From Mycobacterium parmense (GTDB lineage: Bacteria; Actinomycetota; Actinomycetes; Mycobacteriales; Mycobacteriaceae): a DNA stretch of 64,000 nt. The notes under the pieces were generated by a model that was not told where the DNA came from, ran no database searches, and worked only from the letters and a program-made list of their open reading frames with translations. Position 1 is the stretch's first letter. Each line of letters begins with the position of its first letter. The DNA is taken from NCBI RefSeq assembly GCF_010730575.1, contig NZ_AP022614.1, forward strand, positions 5,766,001 to 5,830,000, given 5' to 3'. The position numbers and the translations under genes are program-made. Positions 28,629 through 37,797 of this stretch are shown piece by piece.

Positions 28629-30615
28629 CTCTTCTGCCAAGGGACACTCGTCGCGGTACTCGGCGTACACCGGCGGGCCCGACCCGTTGGCTCCCCCGGT
28701 GGACCTGCGCGAGGCGCTCGAGCAGATCGGTCAGGACGTGATGGCCGGCACGTCGCCGCGCCGCGCCCTGTCCGAACTGCTGCGACGCGGCACCAAGAAC
28801 ATGACCGGCGCCGACCGGCTGGCCGCCGAAGCGAACCGGCGTCGACGGGAGTTGTTGCGGCGCAACAACTTGGACGGCACTCTGCAGGAGATCAAGAAGC
28901 TGCTCGACGACGCGGTCCTGGCCGAGCGCAAGGAGCTGGCCCGCGCACTGGACGACGACGCCCGATTCGGCGAGCTGCAGCTCGACGCGCTGCCGGCCTC
29001 GCCGGCCAAGGCCGTCCAGGAGCTCTCGGACTACGACTGGCGCAGCGCCGAGGCGCGCGAAAAGTACGAGCAGATCAAGGATCTGCTCGGCCGCGAGATG
29101 CTCGACCAGCGCTTCTCCGGCATGAAGCAGGCACTCGAGGGCGCCACCGACGAGGACCGCCAGCGCGTCAACGACATGCTCAACGACCTCAACGAGCTGC
29201 TGGACAAGCACGCGCGCGGCGAGGATACGCAGCAGGATTTCGAGAACTTCATGGACAACCACGGGGAGTTCTTCCCGGAGAATCCCCGCAACGTCGACGA
29301 GCTGCTGGACTCGCTGGCCAAGCGTGCCGCCGCCGCACAACGCTTCCGCAACAGCCTGAGCCCGGAGCAGCGGGCCGAGCTGGATGCTTTGGCGCAGCAG
29401 GCTTTCGGCTCGCCGGCGTTGATGCAGGCGCTGGATCGGCTGGACGCGCACCTGCAGGCGGCGCGGCCCGGTGAGGACTGGACCGGTTCGGAGCAGTTTT
29501 CGGGTGACAACCCGTTCGGCATGGGTGAGGGGGCGCAGGCGATGTCCGACGTCGCCGAGCTCGAGCAGCTGGCCGAGCAGCTGTCGCAGAGCTACCCGGG
29601 CGCGACCATGGACGACGTCGACCTCGACGCGCTGGCCCGCCAACTCGGTGACCAGGCAGCCATCGACGCCCGGACCCTCGCGGAGCTGGAACGCGCTCTG
29701 GTCAACCAGGGCTTCCTGGATCGTGGCTCCGACGGCCAGTGGCGGCTCTCGCCCAAGGCCATGCGCCGGCTGGGCGAGACGGCGTTACGCGATGTGGTGC
29801 AACAACTTTCCGGCCGGCGCGGCGACCGCGACCATCGGCGCGCCGGAGCCGCCGGCGAGCTGACCGGCGCGACCCGGCCATGGCAATTCGGTGACACCGA
29901 ACCGTGGAACATCTCCCGCACGCTCACCAACGCCGTGCTGCGGCAGGCGGGGACGGCCACCCTGGACGGGTCGGCTCCCGTGCTGAAGATCACGGTCGAC
30001 GACGTCGAGGTCTCCGAGACCGAGACGCGCACCCAGGCCGCGGTCGCGCTGCTGGTCGACACGTCGTTCTCGATGGTGATGGAGAACCGCTGGCTGCCGA
30101 TGAAGCAGACGGCGCTGGCGCTCAACCATCTGGTGTGCACCCGGTTTCGCTCGGATGCCCTGCAGATCGTCGCGTTCGGCCGTTACGCCCGCACGGTGAC
30201 GGCCGCGGAGCTCACCGGCCTCGAGGGGGTCTACGAGCAGGGCACCAACCTGCACCACGCGCTCGCGCTGGCCTGCCGGCATCTGCGCCGCCACCCGAAT
30301 GCGCAGCCCGTCGTGCTCGTGGTCACCGACGGTGAGCCGACCGCCCACCTGGAGGATTTCGACGGTGACGGTTCTTCGGTGTTCTTCGACTACCCGCCGC
30401 ATCCGCGGACCATCGCCCACACCGTGCGCGGTTTCGATGAGGTGGCCCGCCTCGGCGCGCAGGTGACCATCTTCCGCCTGGGCAGCGACCCGGGCCTGGC
30501 GCGGTTCATCGACCAGGTCGCCCGGCGCGTCGAAGGCCGCGTCGTGGTTCCCGACCTCGACGGTCTCGGCGCGGCAGTGGTCGGTGACTACCTGCGGTCC
30601 CGGCGCCGCCGGTAG
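28621..30615 (+). CDS. VWA-domain protein paired with the MoxR-like ATPase
   Basis: The 664-residue protein has a long acidic, helical N-terminal half (many E/D/Q-rich heptads at about 80-330) and a C-terminal von Willebrand A domain with a full MIDAS: D-T-S-F-S-M near residue 480, a Thr in EQGTNLHHAL, and Asp in VVTDGEP. It corresponds to Rv0959. Start ATG 28621 overlaps the stop of the ATPase gene (ATGGCTAG), implying coupled translation and complex formation. By analogy with BchD and CoxE proteins it probably presents a substrate to the ATPase. Cytoplasmic; no signal peptide. Confidence 0.87.
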   Translation: MASSSAKGHSSRYSAYTGGPDPLAPPVDLREALEQIGQDVMAGTSPRRALSELLRRGTKNMTGADRLAAEANRRRRELLRRNNLDGTLQEIKKLLDDAVLAERKELARALDDDARFGELQLDALPASPAKAVQELSDYDWRSAEAREKYEQIKDLLGREMLDQRFSGMKQALEGATDEDRQRVNDMLNDLNELLDKHARGEDTQQDFENFMDNHGEFFPENPRNVDELLDSLAKRAAAAQRFRNSLSPEQRAELDALAQQAFGSPALMQALDRLDAHLQAARPGEDWTGSEQFSGDNPFGMGEGAQAMSDVAELEQLAEQLSQSYPGATMDDVDLDALARQLGDQAAIDARTLAELERALVNQGFLDRGSDGQWRLSPKAMRRLGETALRDVVQQLSGRRGDRDHRRAGAAGELTGATRPWQFGDTEPWNISRTLTNAVLRQAGTATLDGSAPVLKITVDDVEVSETETRTQAAVALLVDTSFSMVMENRWLPMKQTALALNHLVCTRFRSDALQIVAFGRYARTVTAAELTGLEGVYEQGTNLHHALALACRHLRRHPNAQPVVLVVTDGEPTAHLEDFDGDGSSVFFDYPPHPRTIAHTVRGFDEVARLGAQVTIFRLGSDPGLARFIDQVARRVEGRVVVPDLDGLGAAVVGDYLRSRRRR

Positions 30616-30696
30616 TCAGACGCGCGGGGCCGCGGGTAGGTCGCCGCGGATAGGTCTGCGCCCCACCGGGTACAGGAGTCCAGAAGGAGGAGAGGC

Positions 30697-31551
30697 ATGA
30701 GCAACGTTCCCGCGATCGAACTCAACGACGGCAACCGAATCCCGCAGCTGGGTTTCGGCGTCTTCCAGATCCCGCCCGACCAGACCGCCGCGGCGGTCAA
30801 GGAAGCCCTCGACATCGGATACCGGCACATCGACACCGCCGAGATGTACGGAAACGAAAAGGAAGTGGGCCAGGGCATCCGCGACGCGGGTGTCGACCGC
30901 AGCGAGGTGTTCGTCACCAGCAAGCTGAACAACGGCTACCACAAGCCCGACGACGCGCGCCGCGCGTTCGACGAGACGCTCAAGGCGCTGGGCTCCGATT
31001 ACGTCGACCTGTTCCTCATCCACTGGCCGCTGCCCACGCTCTACGGCGGCGACTTCGTCTCGACGTGGAAGGTGTTCGAGGAGTTCGCCCGCGACGGGCG
31101 CGCCCGCAGCATCGGGGTCTCGAATTTCCAGCCGGCACACCTGGATCGGCTCGCCGCCGAGACCAGCACGGTTCCGTCGGTCAATCAGATCGAGGTGCAC
31201 CCGTACTTCGCCAACGAGGACGTCCGAGCCTACGGGCTCGCGCACGGCATCGCCACCGAGGCGTGGTCGCCGATCGCTCAGGGCAAGGTGCTCGGCGACC
31301 CGGTGATCGAACGCGTCGCCGAAGCCCACGGCAAATCTCCGGCACAGGTGGTGCTGCGCTGGCACATTCAGCGCGGCGACATCGTGTTCCCCAAGTCGGT
31401 GACCCCGCAACGGGTGAAGTCGAACTTCGAGCTGTTCGACTTCGAGCTCGACGGCTCGGAGATGGACGCGATCTCGAAATTGGACAAGGGGGAGGCGGGC
31501 AGGACCGGGCCTCACCCGGACAAGTTCGACTACATTCCCGATCAGAAGTGA
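30697..31551 (+). CDS. Aldo/keto reductase
   Basis: The 284-residue protein is a (beta/alpha)8 AKR of the 2,5-diketogluconate reductase type: catalytic Asp and Tyr in HIDTAEMYGNE, Lys in FVTSKLNN, His in LIHWPLP, and the NADPH site SIGVSNF, then FPKSVTPQRVKSN. It reduces aldehydes or ketones with NADPH. A strong AGAAGGAGGAG ribosome site lies upstream of ATG 30697. It is convergent with the DUF1707 gene (seven-base gap). I do not recall an aldo/keto reductase at this place in M. tuberculosis. Confidence 0.92.
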   Translation: MSNVPAIELNDGNRIPQLGFGVFQIPPDQTAAAVKEALDIGYRHIDTAEMYGNEKEVGQGIRDAGVDRSEVFVTSKLNNGYHKPDDARRAFDETLKALGSDYVDLFLIHWPLPTLYGGDFVSTWKVFEEFARDGRARSIGVSNFQPAHLDRLAAETSTVPSVNQIEVHPYFANEDVRAYGLAHGIATEAWSPIAQGKVLGDPVIERVAEAHGKSPAQVVLRWHIQRGDIVFPKSVTPQRVKSNFELFDFELDGSEMDAISKLDKGEAGRTGPHPDKFDYIPDQK

Positions 31552-31558
31552 GCGAGCG

Positions 31559-32161
31559 CTAGGGGCGCGGGCTGCGGGGCTTGCGCTTGATGCCCACGCC
31601 GCCCCACAGCGAGAAGCCGTGGATCTTCACCTTGGGCGCGCCCGGCGCGCCCGGGGTGGAGACCTCGCGGTCGAACCCGCCCATCACCCCGCGGCCATGG
31701 ATCTCGACGTTGACTTCCGGGGGCAGCAGGATGTTCTGCACGCCCATGATCGAGACCGCGTGGATCTCGACCTCGGTCGAGGTGAAGTCGGCGTAGCGCA
31801 GGTCCAGCACGCCGCTGCCCCACAGCGTGAAGGCGGTCAGCTTCTTCGGCACGTTCCAGCGGCCGCGCCGCTCGAATCCGCTGAGCATGGCGAGCAACAG
31901 CGTCGACGGCGCCGGGTTCTGCTTTCCGCCGCGGCGCAGGTTCACCGGGGCGCCCACCAGATCGGCCCTGAGCTGATCCAGCTCCTTGTACGTCGTGGCC
32001 GCGTAGGCCCTGGTCAATCGGTCTTCGTAGTCCTTGAGCTGCAGGCGGCCCTGCTCAGCCGCGTAAGCCAGCAACTGCGCGATCTGGATGCGATCCGTGT
32101 CGGCCGCCCGCGACGATTCGTCGCGCGTCTCCTTCGCATCACGCTGCGCTGAGTTGCTCAT
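31559..32161 (-). CDS. DUF1707 domain protein (Rv0966c-like)
   Basis: The 200-residue product has the DUF1707 (SHOCT-like) region at about 20-75 (DTDRIQIAQLLAYAAEQGRLQLKDYEDR), a short middle, and a C-terminal LiaF-like beta domain with repeated I-x-G/V-x-I strands (VEIHAVSIMGVQNILLP, VKIHGFSLWGG). Such proteins are often linked to envelope sensing but no function is proven. ATG 32161 gives the length I recall for Rv0966c; ATG 32164 is equivalent. Confidence 0.83.
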   Translation of the reverse strand: MSNSAQRDAKETRDESSRAADTDRIQIAQLLAYAAEQGRLQLKDYEDRLTRAYAATTYKELDQLRADLVGAPVNLRRGGKQNPAPSTLLLAMLSGFERRGRWNVPKKLTAFTLWGSGVLDLRYADFTSTEVEIHAVSIMGVQNILLPPEVNVEIHGRGVMGGFDREVSTPGAPGAPKVKIHGFSLWGGVGIKRKPRSPRP

Positions 32162-32241
32162 CATCCACGAGCGTACGACGTCCACGATTTGCTGCAAGAG
32201 ACTTCGCTAAACTGCAACCAAGCTCGTCGCCGCGCGATCGT

Positions 32242-33039
32242 TCACTTCGAGCGCGCCCAGCTCGGCGGGCGCTTCTGCAGGAACGACAGCATGCCCTCGC
32301 GGGCTTCCTCGGACACGAACAACCGGGCCGACTCCTGCGCCAGGCGTTCGGTGTCGCGGTCGAAGCCCTCCAGCACCGCGGCCGTGGTCAAAGCCTTCGA
32401 CGCCGCCAGCCCCTGCGGCGAGCCGCGGCCCACGTCGGCGACGATCTCGCCCACCGCGGCGTCCACATCGTCGGCCGCCATCGTGATCAAGCCGATCTCC
32501 GCGGCCGTGTGCGCGTCGAAGGTGGCACCCGTCAGGTAGTAGCGCGCCGCGGCGCGCGCCGACAACTTCGGCAACAGCGTCAGCGAGATGATCGCCGGTG
32601 CGACGCCGATGCGCGCTTCGGTCAGCGCGAACGTGCTGCGCGGTCCGGCGACCACGATGTCGCAGGCGCCGACCAGACCGAAGCCTCCGGCGCGCACGTG
32701 TCCGTCGATGGCACCGATCACCGGCAGCGGCGACGAGACGATGGCACGCATCAGCGCGGCCATTTCCCGGGCCCGCGCGGCGGCCGCGTCGTATGCCGAT
32801 GGTGGCGGCCCGCTTCCCCCGGCCTCGCTGAGGTCCGCGCCTGCGCAGAACGTGCCGCCGGTGTGGCCCAGCACCACCGCCCGCACGTCCTGATCCGCCG
32901 CGGCGTCACGCAGCCCCTGGTGCAGCTGACCGACGAGCGCGGTGGACAGGGCGTTGCGGTTGTGGGGCGAGTTGAGCAGCAGCCGCGCGTAAGGGCCGTT
33001 GGTCGCGGACGGCCCGAGGTAGTCGACGAGCTTGTCCAT
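32242..33039 (-). CDS. echA7: Enoyl-CoA hydratase EchA7-like
   Basis: The 265-residue crotonase-family enzyme has [15 protein letters not shown] and IDGHVRAGGFGLVGACDIVVAG as oxyanion loops. It is the last gene of a six-gene operon with two acyl-CoA dehydrogenases and a biotin-dependent carboxylase, so it may hydrate the carboxylated product (as methylglutaconyl-CoA or isohexenylglutaconyl-CoA hydratase does in Liu or Atu pathways); this is inferred from context. Start ATG 33039 lies eight bases after the fadE12 stop. Confidence 0.88.
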   Translation of the reverse strand: MDKLVDYLGPSATNGPYARLLLNSPHNRNALSTALVGQLHQGLRDAAADQDVRAVVLGHTGGTFCAGADLSEAGGSGPPPSAYDAAAARAREMAALMRAIVSSPLPVIGAIDGHVRAGGFGLVGACDIVVAGPRSTFALTEARIGVAPAIISLTLLPKLSARAAARYYLTGATFDAHTAAEIGLITMAADDVDAAVGEIVADVGRGSPQGLAASKALTTAAVLEGFDRDTERLAQESARLFVSEEAREGMLSFLQKRPPSWARSK

Positions 33040-33047
33040 CAGCAGGC

Positions 33048-34214
33048 TCAGTAGCTTCGGGGCAGGCCGAGCGATGTCTGAGCCACGAAGTTCAGCACCA
33101 TCTCGCGGCTGACCGGGGCGATCCGGCCCAGCCGGGCCGAGGCCAACATGGCGGCGACGCCGTACTCCTTGGTCAGCCCGTTGCCGCCCATCGACTGCAC
33201 GGCCTGGTCTACCGACCGCGTCGCCGCCTCTGCCGCAGCGTATTTGGCCATGTTGGCGGCCTCGGCGGCGCCGGCGTCGTCGCCGCCGTCGTAGAGCGTC
33301 GCGGCCTTCTGCATCATCAGCTTGGCCAGCTCGACCTCGATGTGACACTGCGCCAACGGATGCGACAAACCCTGGTGCGTGCCGATCGGTGCGCCCCAGA
33401 CCTGACGGGTCTTGACGTAGTCGGCGGCCTTGCTCAGCGCGAATCGCCCCATGCCCACCGAACTGGCCGCGCCCATGATCCGTTCGGGGTTCAGCCCGGC
33501 GAAAAGCTGCGCGATGGCGGCGTCCTCGGCGCCGACCAGCGCGTCGGCGGGCAACCGGACGTCGTCGAGGAACACCTGGAACTGACGTTCGGGGCTGATC
33601 AGCTCCATGTCGATCGCGGTATAGCTGAAGCCGGGCGCGTCGGTGGGCACCACGAACAGCGCCGGGCGCAGCTTGCCGGTCTTGGCCTCCTCCGTGCGGG
33701 CGACCACGAGGACGGCCTGAGCCTGGTCGATGCCCGAGATGTAGACCTTCTGGCCCTTCAAGATCCAGTCGCCGCCGTCGCGGCGGGCCGTGGTGGTGAT
33801 CTTGTGCGAGTTGGATCCCGCGTCGGGTTCGGTGATCGCGAACGCCATCGTCAGCGTGCCGTCGGCGATCCCGGGGATCCAGCGCTTCTTCTGCTCCTCG
33901 GTGCCGAACTTGCTGATGATGGTCCCGTTGATGGCGGGCGAGACCACCATCAGCAGCAGCGCGCTGCCCGCGGCCGCCATCTCCTCCATGACCAGCGACA
34001 GCTCGTACATGCCGGCGCCCCCGCCGCCGTACTCCTCGGGAAGGTTCACCCCCAAAAAGCCGAGCTTTCCTGCCTCCGACCACAATTCGTCGGTGTGTTC
34101 GTGCGCGCGCGCCTTCTTCAGGTAGTACTCGCTGCCGTAGTTGGCGGCCCACGCGGCCACCGACTTGCGCAGCGCCCTGCGCTCTTCGCTTTCGATGAAG
34201 CTGGTGTCGGTCAT
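33048..34214 (-). CDS. fadE12: Acyl-CoA dehydrogenase FadE12-like
   Basis: The 388-residue flavoenzyme has FAITEPDAGSNS (FAD/substrate loop), WILKGQKVYISG, and the C-terminal QSMGGNGLTKEYGVAAMLASARLGRIAPVSREMV segment. It oxidises an acyl-CoA to the 2-enoyl-CoA. ATG 34214 overlaps the stop of the carboxylase alpha gene as ATGA. Two acyl-CoA dehydrogenases in one operon suggest two branched or sequential substrates. Confidence 0.93.
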   Translation of the reverse strand: MTDTSFIESEERRALRKSVAAWAANYGSEYYLKKARAHEHTDELWSEAGKLGFLGVNLPEEYGGGGAGMYELSLVMEEMAAAGSALLLMVVSPAINGTIISKFGTEEQKKRWIPGIADGTLTMAFAITEPDAGSNSHKITTTARRDGGDWILKGQKVYISGIDQAQAVLVVARTEEAKTGKLRPALFVVPTDAPGFSYTAIDMELISPERQFQVFLDDVRLPADALVGAEDAAIAQLFAGLNPERIMGAASSVGMGRFALSKAADYVKTRQVWGAPIGTHQGLSHPLAQCHIEVELAKLMMQKAATLYDGGDDAGAAEAANMAKYAAAEAATRSVDQAVQSMGGNGLTKEYGVAAMLASARLGRIAPVSREMVLNFVAQTSLGLPRSY

Positions 34215-36196
34215 GTGTGATCTCCTCCTTTGTCGGGCGCGTCGACTCGTGCCAGGACGGCGCCCACTTCGACTTGCTGCCCGGTGCTGACGTTGAGCTC
34301 GGCGAGCACGCCGTCGGTCGGTGCGGTGATGGTGTGCTCCATCTTCATCGCCTCCAGCCAGATCAGGGGCCTGCCGGCCGTTACCGTGTCACCCAGGGCG
34401 GCTCCGAGCCGGATCACGTTGCCGGGCATGGGCGCCACCAGCGATCCCTTCTCGACGGCCGATCCCGGTTCCGGGAAGCGGGGTACCGCGACCAGGTGAA
34501 CGGGCCCGCGCGCCGAATCGACGTAGATGTCGTCTCCGTGGCGGACAACCGCGAAGCTGCATGCCACGCCGTCGGCGTCGGCCAGGACGACCTGGCCGGG
34601 CGCAGCGGTGACGAGCCGTATCGACTCGTCACCGGCGAATACCAAACCCGCTCTGGTGAATCGGTATTCGACGCGGTGCTCGGTGCTCTCGTCGTCGCGG
34701 TAGGTTTTGACCTGATAGCCCGACGGCAGGTTGCGCCACCCGCTGGGGACCGGGCCCAACACCTTGGCGCTCGCGCGGTTGTGCGCGGCGTCGGCAAGCG
34801 CGGCCGCCACCGCCGAGGATCGAACCGTCGTGGCGTCGGCCAGCGGGGCGGACAGGACCGCCAGATCATGGGTGTCGAAAAACGCGGTTTCGGTGGCGCC
34901 TTCGAGGAAAGCCGGATGCCGCAGCACGTTGACCAGAAGGTCGCGGTTGGTGCGCAACCCGTGCAGGCGGGTGCGGGCCAGCCCGTCCGCCAGAACCAGC
35001 GCCGCCTGCCGGCGGGTCGGGGCGTACGAGATGACCTTGGCGAGCATGGGATCGTAGTGGATCGACACCGTGGACCCGTCGGCGATACCGGAATCGAGCC
35101 GGATTCCGGTGCGCTGTCCCAGCGAGTCGAATTGCGCCCGGACCGCGGGCACGTCGATGGTGTGGACGGTTCCTGCCTGCGGCTGCCAGCCGCGGGCCGG
35201 GTCTTCGGCGTAAAGCCGCGCCTCGATCGAGTGTCCCTGCGCGGCAGGCGGCCGCGGATCGAGCCGGCCGCCGTCGGCGACCGACAGTTGCAGCTCGACC
35301 AGATCGAGCCCGGTGGTCTCCTCGGTGACCGGGTGCTCGACCTGAAGCCGGGTGTTCATCTCCAGGAAGTAGAACTCCCCGTCATCGTCGGCGAGGAACT
35401 CGACCGTCCCGGCCCCCGTGTAGCCGATCGCGGCGGCGGCGAGTCGCGCGGCGTCGAAAAGCCTGTCGCGCATGCCCGGGGTGCGTTCGACCAAGGGCGC
35501 GGGCGCCTCCTCGATGATCTTCTGATGGCGTCGCTGAATCGAGCATTCCCGCTCGCCGACGGCCCATACGGTGCCGTGGGTGTCGGCCATGACCTGAACC
35601 TCGATGTGATGCCCGGTCGGCAGGTAGCGCTCGCAGAACACCGTGGGGTCGCCGAAGGCGGACTGCGCCTCGCGCCGCGCGGCTTCGACTTCGCCCGGCA
35701 GTGAGGATAATTCGCGTACCACGCGCATGCCGCGGCCACCACCGCCCGCGGACGCTTTGACCAACACGGGCAGCTGCGCCTCGTTGACGGCGCCGGGATC
35801 GAGCTCATCGAGCACCGGAACCCCGGCCGCGGACATCAACTTCTTGGACTCGATCTTGGAGCCCATCGCCCGCACCGCGTCGACGGGCGGCCCCACCCAG
35901 GTCAGACCCGCGCTCTGCACGGCGGCGGCGAACTCGGCGTTCTCCGAGAGGAATCCGTAGCCCGGGTGCACCGCGTCGGCGCCTGCGGCGCGCGCGGCGG
36001 CGATGATGGCCTCGGCGTTCAAATAGCCTTTGACCTCCGCCAGCAGCACTCGGGCATCGGCCTCGGCGACGTGCGGCGAATCCTTGTCCGGTTCGGTGTA
36101 GACGGCGACGGTGCCCAGGCCGAGGCGCCGGCAGGTGGCGAACACGCGGCGGGCGATCTCGCCGCGGTTGGCGACCAGAACTCTAGTGATCGGCAT
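34211..36196 (-). CDS. accA2: Acyl-CoA carboxylase alpha subunit (biotin carboxylase + BCCP)
   Basis: The 661-residue protein has a biotin carboxylase module (ITRVLVANRGEIARRVF, ATP loop KASAGGGGRGMR, EMNTRLQVEHPVTEE), a linker domain, and a C-terminal biotin carrier with E-A-M-K-M-E-H, the Lys being biotinylated. It corresponds to AccA2 and must pair with the AccD2 beta subunit encoded five bases upstream. The subunit layout is that of methylcrotonyl- or geranyl-CoA carboxylases. Start ATG 36196 matches the family N-terminus. Confidence 0.95.
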   Translation of the reverse strand: MPITRVLVANRGEIARRVFATCRRLGLGTVAVYTEPDKDSPHVAEADARVLLAEVKGYLNAEAIIAAARAAGADAVHPGYGFLSENAEFAAAVQSAGLTWVGPPVDAVRAMGSKIESKKLMSAAGVPVLDELDPGAVNEAQLPVLVKASAGGGGRGMRVVRELSSLPGEVEAARREAQSAFGDPTVFCERYLPTGHHIEVQVMADTHGTVWAVGERECSIQRRHQKIIEEAPAPLVERTPGMRDRLFDAARLAAAAIGYTGAGTVEFLADDDGEFYFLEMNTRLQVEHPVTEETTGLDLVELQLSVADGGRLDPRPPAAQGHSIEARLYAEDPARGWQPQAGTVHTIDVPAVRAQFDSLGQRTGIRLDSGIADGSTVSIHYDPMLAKVISYAPTRRQAALVLADGLARTRLHGLRTNRDLLVNVLRHPAFLEGATETAFFDTHDLAVLSAPLADATTVRSSAVAAALADAAHNRASAKVLGPVPSGWRNLPSGYQVKTYRDDESTEHRVEYRFTRAGLVFAGDESIRLVTAAPGQVVLADADGVACSFAVVRHGDDIYVDSARGPVHLVAVPRFPEPGSAVEKGSLVAPMPGNVIRLGAALGDTVTAGRPLIWLEAMKMEHTITAPTDGVLAELNVSTGQQVEVGAVLARVDAPDKGGDHT

Positions 36197-36201
36197 ACGG
36201 T

Positions 36202-37797
36202 TCACATCCTGAAGACGCCGAAGTTCGACGTCCCCTCGATCGGGCCATTGGCAATGGCGGACAGACACATTCCCAGCACGGTGCGGGTGTCGCGCGGATC
36301 TATCACCCCGTCGTCGTAGAGCATCCCGGACAGCACGAGCGGCAGCGACTCGGCTTCGATCTGGCCTTCGACGGCGGCCCGCATTGCGGCGTCGGCCTCC
36401 TCGTCGACCTGGTGGCCGCGGGCCTCGGTCGCCGCGCGATTGACGATCGAGAGCACGCCGGCCAGTTGCGCGCCGCCCATCACCGCGGATTTGGCGCTGG
36501 GCCAGGCGAACAGGAACCTCGGGTCATAGGCGCGCCCGCACATGCCGTAATGGCCCGCGCCGTACGATGCGCCGATGAGCAGCGAGAGGTGCGGCACGGT
36601 CGAATTGGACACGGCGTTGATCATCATCGAGCCGTGCTTGATCATGCCGCCTTCCTCGTAATCCTTGCCCACCATGTAGCCGGTGGTGTTGTGCAGGAAC
36701 AACAGCGGCGTGTTCGACCGGTTGGCCAGCTGGATGAATTGGGTGGCCTTCTGCGACTCCTCGCTGAACAGCACGCCGCGCGCGTTGGCCAGAATGCCCA
36801 GCGGGTAGCCGTGCAGCCGGGCCCAGCCGGTCACCAGCGACGAGCCGTACAGCGGCTTGAACTCGTCGAAGTCGGACCCGTCGACGATGCGGGCGATCAC
36901 CTCGCGGGGATCGAACGGGATGCGCAGATCCGGTGGCACGATGCCGATCAGCTCCTCGCCGTCGAACAGCGGCTCGGTGACCGGCGCCGGAGCCGGCCCC
37001 TTCTTGACCCAGTTCAGCCGCGCCACGATGCGGCGACCGATCCGGATCGCATCGACCTCGTCGACGGCGAAGTAGTCCGCCAAGCCCGAGACGCGGGCGT
37101 GCATTTCGGCCCCGCCCAGGGACTCGTCGTCGGACTCCTCGCCGGTGGCCATCTTGACCAGCGGGGGACCGGCGAGAAACACCTTCGACCGTTCCTTGAT
37201 CATGACCACGTGATCGGACATGCCGGGCACGTAGGCGCCACCCGCGGTGGAGTTGCCGAAAACCAGGGCAACGGTCGGGATCCCGGCCGCCGACAGCCGG
37301 GTGAGGTCGCGGAACATCTGTCCGCCCGGGATGAAGATCTGCTTCTGGGTGGGCAGGTCCGCCCCGCCGGATTCCACCAGCGAGATCACCGGAAGCCGGT
37401 TCTCTAACGCGATCTGGTTGGCGCGCAATATTTTTCGCAGTGTCCACGGGTTGCTGGTGCCGCCCTTGACCGTCGGGTCGTTGGCGACGATCATGCACTC
37501 CACGCCGCACACGACGCCGATGCCGGTGACGGTGCTGGCGCCGACCTTGAAGTCGCTGCCCCAGGCCGCCAGCGGGCTCAGTTCAAGGAACGGCGAATCC
37601 GGGTCGACCAGAAGCTCGATCCGCTCGCGGGCGGTCAGTTTGCCGCGCGCGTGGTGTCGATCGACGTATTTCGAGCCACCGCCCGCCAGCGCCTCGGCGA
37701 GCGCGAGGTCGATCTCGGCGAGCTTGGTCTGCGCAGCGGCGGCCGCCTCGGCGAAGGTGGGCGCCTTGGGGTCCAGCGTGGACTTCAGTGTCGTCAC
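36202..37797 (-). CDS. accD2: Acyl-CoA carboxylase beta subunit
   Basis: The 531-residue carboxyltransferase has the two crotonase-like halves of the family: VSLVESGGADLPTQK with FGNSTAGGAYVPGMSDHVVM in the N half, and FLHNTTGYMVGKDYEEGGMIKHGSMMINAVSNSTVPHL in the C half. The ESGGADLP and GKDYEEGG motifs are those of methylcrotonyl-/geranyl-CoA carboxylase beta chains rather than propionyl-CoA carboxylase. GTG 37797 overlaps the fadE13 stop (GTGA). Confidence 0.94.
   Translation of the reverse strand: MTTLKSTLDPKAPTFAEAAAAAQTKLAEIDLALAEALAGGGSKYVDRHHARGKLTARERIELLVDPDSPFLELSPLAAWGSDFKVGASTVTGIGVVCGVECMIVANDPTVKGGTSNPWTLRKILRANQIALENRLPVISLVESGGADLPTQKQIFIPGGQMFRDLTRLSAAGIPTVALVFGNSTAGGAYVPGMSDHVVMIKERSKVFLAGPPLVKMATGEESDDESLGGAEMHARVSGLADYFAVDEVDAIRIGRRIVARLNWVKKGPAPAPVTEPLFDGEELIGIVPPDLRIPFDPREVIARIVDGSDFDEFKPLYGSSLVTGWARLHGYPLGILANARGVLFSEESQKATQFIQLANRSNTPLLFLHNTTGYMVGKDYEEGGMIKHGSMMINAVSNSTVPHLSLLIGASYGAGHYGMCGRAYDPRFLFAWPSAKSAVMGGAQLAGVLSIVNRAATEARGHQVDEEADAAMRAAVEGQIEAESLPLVLSGMLYDDGVIDPRDTRTVLGMCLSAIANGPIEGTSNFGVFRM

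Noticed and set aside
27243..30615. Magnesium chelatase for bacteriochlorophyll
   Set aside because: No large H subunit or other pigment genes; the pair fits a generic MoxR-VWA machine better.
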